Origin: Dichomitus squalens LYAD-421 SS1
Taxonomy: Eukaryota > Basidiomycota > Agaricomycetes > Polyporales > Polyporaceae
DNA length: 64,000 nt
NCBI RefSeq assembly: GCF_000275845.1
Contig: NW_006766883.1
Coordinates: 2,807,655 to 2,871,654, forward strand
Direction: 5' to 3'
Shown: positions 59,338-64,000 of the stretch, piece by piece
Position numbering within the stretch: position 1 is the first letter of the stretch
Layout: each line of letters opens with the position of its first letter
Translations under genes and position numbers: made by a program
Notes under the pieces: model-generated
What the model saw: only the letters and a program-made list of their open reading frames with translations
The model's database searches: none
What the model was told of the DNA's origin: nothing

Positions 59338-62300
59338 TCAGATACCAAGCTGCGCGACTAAAGCCTGCCAAGTTGCATCCATCTCTGCGGACGTAGGCAC
59401 AGGCTCTGTCGCCGCCTGCACCTGTGTCTGTGACTGCGGAGGAGCCGCCGTCGACTCCAGGAAGCTCTGTATCCAGTCTATATTGTGTCCACTCGGCATC
59501 TGCGCAGAGGCCCCAGGAGCGTGTTGTTGCTGGACTTGACCAGGCGGCGGTGGCTGGGCCTGGCCACCCGAGAAGTAGAAGTTGAACTCGTCCGTGTCAT
59601 ACGGAGGCGGGTTAGGGAGTGGGTCGTCCGTGCGCTGATCCCGGCTCACGAAACCCTGAACGTAGCCGTTCGGATTCGGCTGCGTCTCGAAGACGGACAT
59701 CTCCTTTTGGCGGGTTAAGAGCTCGTAATTGCCGAAGCGAACGGCAGAACAGTAGACCAAGCGACGCTCTCCGACGGTGCGAATGAGCTGAGTGCGTCCG
59801 CCAAGGCGGTCGAGCTCTGAATTGACGAGCGCTGCATCCTCGGCCATGACTTTGGTAATAGCCGCGTGCGCCTGCTTTCGCAGCTTCCTCAGCACATGCT
59901 GAGCAATGGCGTCAGTGAACGGGGAGTTGACGAGTTTATAAGACCAACATACGATGTTGTTGGTAGCAATCTGGCTGGAGTTCGCGGCCTCTTCAAACAG
60001 CTCGCAGATCTTGTCAAGTTCCACGAGCGCCGGATTCGCAAGAGCTGAAGTAGGCGCTCGAGTAATCATCAGACACAGCAGGATCTGCGAGAATTTAGCA
60101 GAGGATCCTTCACACGAAGACCCTTTTGACGCTTACCGCGCACGCCAGAGAATGCGACCATGGAAGGCTGATCCTAGTGGTGATCCCCGACGCGGTCCGG
60201 TAAGCAGATTGTAAGGCGTTGAGGATCCTCCACGCCGAGCGGTAGATAATCATCACAGACGCGCCATACTTGTGCCGCAGCGGATCCTCGGGAGAATCCT
60301 TCAGGGCCTGGGAGAGGTACGGCCGATGCAAGTTCAGGTGCGCTGAGGATCAGCTACGGTCAATAGTTTGTAGAAGGTCTGAGCAACTCTCAAAGCGTAC
60401 TGGTGTCCTTCGACAACGTCACTAGCAGGCTTTGCATTGTTCGCGTGATGTTATCCGACGCGTTCGGTGAGGAGGGTCCAGTTGGAGGTAGTATACACGG
60501 TGGGTCTGGGAAGTCCCGAATTCGCTTGTCAAGCTCAATGATCTTGGCGTACGTCGGAGACGTAGCAGCGAATGCTGTCGTCATGACATTATGCAGGACT
60601 TTCGAAAATTGCCAGGACCACACGTGGACTGTGGAACGACGATGCAAGGTAAGGACATGGAAAGCGACACTACTCTGCCTGAATACGTACATTCCGTGGA
60701 CCAATTTGTTCCGTTTTGTGACATGATTTCTTCCGGCTTCGGAATGTCACAGTCCACGAAAGCCAGGTTTATGCTCGGGGGCCGACCGAAGCCGAAGCTC
60801 TGTAAGAATTATTAGTGGCGAGAGCGAAACTGATGATCGAAAGGGCGTACGAGCCAGGTATCTTGCGCGAACAACTGCCAGAAAACACGGGCCCGCTTGG
60901 CAATAGCAACATCATCCAGCTGCCATTTACAGCCAGACACGTCTGCGACAACAGTGAGTTACGGAACACGTTATGGGTCAACGGAGAGACACGAACGGAG
61001 GCCAATCTATATCAAGGCGTTAGTCAACCATCAGTTGGGACTTGAAGCAGTAAACGCACACTGTATCCCAGAGTGCAGATGTGGCGGGTTTGAACCCAGG
61101 CTTTGTGAGAACCTGTGTGCGCAGGTTCGCAGTCGCTCATCTCAAGGTATTGCGCCATGTATAGCTGTAGATAATCAGTCGATAGGGCCCACAGAGAACT
61201 GTACAAGGGCGTACCAAAGACTGGATCGCTGCTAAGGTTGTGTCATATGTGGGCGGCGCCCAGCGCAATGCGATACGGGCAAGCAGGTAATACTCCATTG
61301 CCTCCGCTGAATACGGGGGCATTGTCAAGTCGTACAGAGTAGCAAGCGCAAATATCATGAAGAGCAACGACAACGCGTGCTTCTTTGTGACATGACAATA
61401 ATCGCCGCTGTGGCAGCCGCATCTTGAACACAACGCCACCACACTGTCAGATGAATAGAGCGACACTCACGTGGGTGGCTGGTAGATGAATAAGACAATC
61501 TCAGTGTAGACATACTCCCGCGGGAGAGGGTACCACCTAGCACCGGACGTAAGCAAACAGATGCGGATAACGTGATCGAACGACATACAGAAACTTGGAG
61601 TTCTCGAAGTATATATCGCACAACCGAAGCGCCTGCTCCATGGTAGGCATACACGAGAGGAGTTCCTCGGCCACTTGTTCGTTAGTACAGAAGACGTCAA
61701 GCTCCTTGCAAGCCTCGTCGACTGTAACCTGTGTCAATCTGGGCAGCGTCAGGAAGTTGCCCGTCGGACCGAGCCTTTCGGGTGCCTTGTATACACCGTG
61801 AACGTAGTAACTTGCAAATAAGCGTCCTGAGAACATACATGGATGAGGTACTGGCGATGCACTTAGTCTGAGAGCGATCGGGATGTTGCATTGTACTCTT
61901 CACATACCTCCGTTCGTGATGTTTGGCCAAAGAATCTGGCCTCTCCTCGAGTACCAAGAGTCAGCGTTCCTTTTTGAATGAGTGATCAGTTTGATACAAG
62001 TGCTTCAAGACGCAACAGCCCCACCGAAAGCGTCTAGGACTTCCTCTTCGCCCTCTTCAGAATGTGACTCCTCAGGGGGCGAAGGCTGTGAACCGTTGCT
62101 GCCGCTTGCCTGCGATGGGCTACCCGACGGAGACGTCAAGGTCTCTGTGCTAGTGGAACTAGGGGCGGTAGCTTCTTCTCGGAGTAGCGGGTGAGGGCCC
62201 TGCGAGAGGGCTCTTAAGGCAGCTTCAAGGTTCGCAATCTTTTCCTTGAGCTCCTCTACTTCAGCTGCTGCCTTGAGTCTACATTTTCAGAAACATGAGT

Positions 62301-63830
62301 ACCTAGTTCCTACGCATTGCAACCACGATGCGAGACATACTTCGGCCCCTTGGTCGTAGGGAGGGAGCCTGACAATGATTAGCCCGTGAGCCACATCAAT
62401 CTTCCGATCGCAGGTCGNNNNNNNNNNNNNNNNNNNNNNNNNNNNNNNNNNNNNNNNNNNNNNNNNNNNNNNNNNNNNNNNNNNNNNNNNNNNNNNNNNN
62501 NNNNNNNNNNNNNNNNNNNNNNNNNNNNNNNNNNNNNNNNNNNNNNNNNNNNNNNNNNNNNNNNNNNNNNTCCCGCGGGAGAGGGTACCACCTAGCACCG
62601 GACGTAAGCAAACAGATGCGGATAACGTGATCGAACGACATACAGAAACTTGGAGTTCTCGAAGTATATATCGCACAACCGAAGCGCCTGCTCCATGGTA
62701 GGCATACACGAGAGGAGTTCCTCGGCCACTTGTTCGTTAGTACAGAAGACGTCAAGCTCCTTGCAAGCCTCGTCGACTGTAACCTGTGTCAATCTGGGCA
62801 GCGTCAGGAAGTTGCCCGTCGGACCGAGCCTTTCGGGTGCCTTGTATACACCGTGAACGTAGTAACTTGCAAATAAGCGTCCTGAGAACATACATGGATG
62901 AGGTACTGGCGATGCACTTAGTCTGAGAGCGATCGGGATGTTGCATTGTACTCTTCACATACCTCCGTTCGTGATGTTTGGCCAAAGAATCTGGCCTCTC
63001 CTCGAGTACCAAGAGTCAGCGTTCCTTTTTGAATGAGTGATCAGTTTGATACAAGTGCTTCAAGACGCAACAGCCCCACCGAAAGCGTCTAGGACTTCCT
63101 CTTCGCCCTCTTCAGAATGTGACTCCTCAGGGGGCGAAGGCTGTGAACCGTTGCTGCCGCTTGCCTGCGATGGGCTACCCGACGGAGACGTCAAGGTCTC
63201 TGTGCTAGTGGAACTAGGGGCGGTAGCTTCTTCTCGGAGTAGCGGGTGAGGGCCCTGCGAGAGGGCTCTTAAGGCAGCTTCAAGGTTCGCAATCTTTTCC
63301 TTGAGCTCCTCTACTTCAGCTGCTGCCTTGAGTCTACATTTTCAGAAACATGAGTACCTAGTTCCTACGCATTGCAACCACGATGCGAGACATACTTCGG
63401 CCCCTTGGTCGTAGGGAGGGAGCCTGACAATGATTAGCCCGTGAGCCACATCAATCTTCCGATCGCAGGTCGTGTCCACCGAACACTCACCGTCGGGGCA
63501 TAGGGCAGCACACCCTCTTTTCGTACACGACTCGCATGGGACCTAGAAAAGACGTAACGACATAATCAATACAGGATGGCGCCACGCATTCTCCGTGGAC
63601 TACATCAAGTCCGAAGGCACTTACTTGACGATCACAACGCAGCTTGAGCCTGGTCAATCGTGGATCATCAGTTCCCGCTCGGTGCTTCGTTCGGAAATCC
63701 GCAGTTCCACTCACCTCCGACATTCCGCGCATGAGACAGGTACTCTCCCAGGTTTGCGCCTCTGCCTGGACTCTCCGTCCACGCCAGAACCCGCTTGGGA
63801 TTCCTTGTCATTTGTCCTAACAGGAGCCAT
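59338..63830 (-). CDS. Zn2Cys6 fungal transcription factor (copy B), split by a gap
   Basis: Paralogue of copy A. Starts MAPVRTNDKESQAGSG at 63830. The zinc cluster is again split over exons: PGRVPVSCAECRR, LKLRCDRQ and VPCESCTKRGCAALCPDG. Then come a coiled coil (AAAEVEELKEKIANLEAALR), a Ser/Glu-rich linker, LGTRGEARFFGQTS, APERLGPTGNFLTLPRL, WYPLPREYVYTEIVLF, FMIFALATLYDLTMPPYSAE, RVFWQLFAQDTW, SFGFGRPPSINLAFVDCD, MHRPYLSQALKDSPEDPL and the C-terminal MDATWQALVAQLGI. The coding sequence is disrupted on paper: exons for the linker and following segment (61516-62417) appear again at 62571-63472 around an N run, almost surely an assembly error. The true gene would be about 1.05 kb shorter. Functional state cannot be judged from this assembly. 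Confidence 0.83.
61516..62417. repeat. 902-bp duplicate, copy 1 (left of gap)
   Basis: Identical by eye to 62571-63472 with a constant offset of 1,055. Its right end coincides with the first N of the gap. See the gap entry. Confidence 0.92.
62418..62570. other. Assembly gap (153 N)
   Basis: Run of 153 N. The base before it is the last base of duplicate copy 1 and the base after it is the first base of copy 2. This is expected when two contigs that overlap by 902 bp are scaffolded without merging. No sequence is likely to be missing here. Confidence 0.95.
62571..63472. repeat. 902-bp duplicate, copy 2 (right of gap)
   Basis: Same sequence as 61516-62417, encoding the same minus-strand exons of the copy B transcription factor. 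Beyond 63472 the sequence continues into the zinc-cluster exons, so this copy is the one joined correctly to the gene start. Confidence 0.92.
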
Positions 63831-64000
63831 ACTGTCTTGGTGTAGAACGCTAGCTATGGACGTAGTACAAAATGGTGGCTCCTGTAAGGCGGAGGCAGAT
63901 TATAAAGGCCGACAATTGCTAGCGGCAATCCCTTGGTGATGATCGCGGCTGGGCGCCTGGGGCGTGAGCCCTACGCACGTTCCGAGTCAGTCGGAAGTGC
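63831..64000. other. Upstream flank of copy B
   Basis: 170 bp before the copy B start codon, presumably promoter. A tataaag near 63901 is on the plus strand and is not evidence for this gene. The window ends here. Confidence 0.35.

Noticed and set aside
61516..63472. Third tandem transcription-factor copy or genuine segmental duplication
   Set aside because: Copies are identical and end exactly at the gap edges, and no extra zinc cluster or C-terminus is present.

Overview
The window reads as nuclear DNA of a filamentous basidiomycete, most likely an agaricomycete. Nearly every gene is broken by many short introns of about 50-65 nt with GTRNGT donors. Coding regions are GC-rich, intergenic spaces are short, and the protein set is fungal (Zn2Cys6 factors, SNF1, a MET8/MET1-like siroheme enzyme, fungal CPT1/EPT1). 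No prokaryotic operon, CRISPR array, plasmid or viral gene was seen. Splice sites were assigned by eye from reading frame, GT/AG signals and remembered family sequence. Exon coordinates are given only where the phase closes.

Layout. 1-560: LTR-like repeat. 855-4434 (+): UTP14, small-subunit processome. 4717-6969 (-): NRAMP metal transporter. 7754-9512 (-): unrecognised protein with a Cys cluster. 9904-11481 (+): divergent CDK-like kinase. 11576-17282 (-): SMC4 of condensin. 17580-19480 (-): siroheme enzyme. 19739-20400 (+): SRP14. 20662-24204 (+): DUF726/TMCO4 hydrolase-like protein. 25358-26134 (+): disordered protein. 27846-29882 (+): serine carboxypeptidase. 30310-31330 (+): coiled-coil protein. 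32252-34209 (+): amidohydrolase. 34210-38080: gene-poor. 38081-40316 (+): SNF1/AMPK alpha. 41724-44417 (+): Pumilio protein. 45210-45671 (-): COX6. 46631-47587 (+): Tra2-like RRM protein. 47865-48798 (-): RWD/DUF1115 protein. 49149-50014 (+): ankyrin protein. 50182-52493 (-): histidyl-tRNA synthetase. 53077-54782 (-): CPT1/EPT1. 55089-58643 and 59338-63830 (-): two tandem paralogous Zn2Cys6 transcription factors.

The genes are mostly housekeeping (ribosome assembly, chromosome condensation, protein targeting, respiration, translation, phospholipid synthesis, energy sensing) with no evident pathway cluster. Several neighbours are divergent over short intergenic spaces (siroheme gene/SRP14, COX6/Tra2-like, hypothetical/kinase) or tightly convergent (kinase/SMC4, ankyrin/HTS1).

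The most notable signals are in gene structure and assembly. (1) A 902-bp sequence occurs on both sides of a 153-N gap and abuts it exactly, which looks like unmerged contig overlap inside the second transcription factor. (2) Five genes have microexons of 10-20 nt; one carries the catalytic Asp of the carboxypeptidase and one is followed by a GC-AG intron. (3) A second GC-AG intron lies in UTP14. (4) Stop-free introns of length 3n occur in the SMC4 hinge and SRP14. I found no convincing new defence or mobile system.
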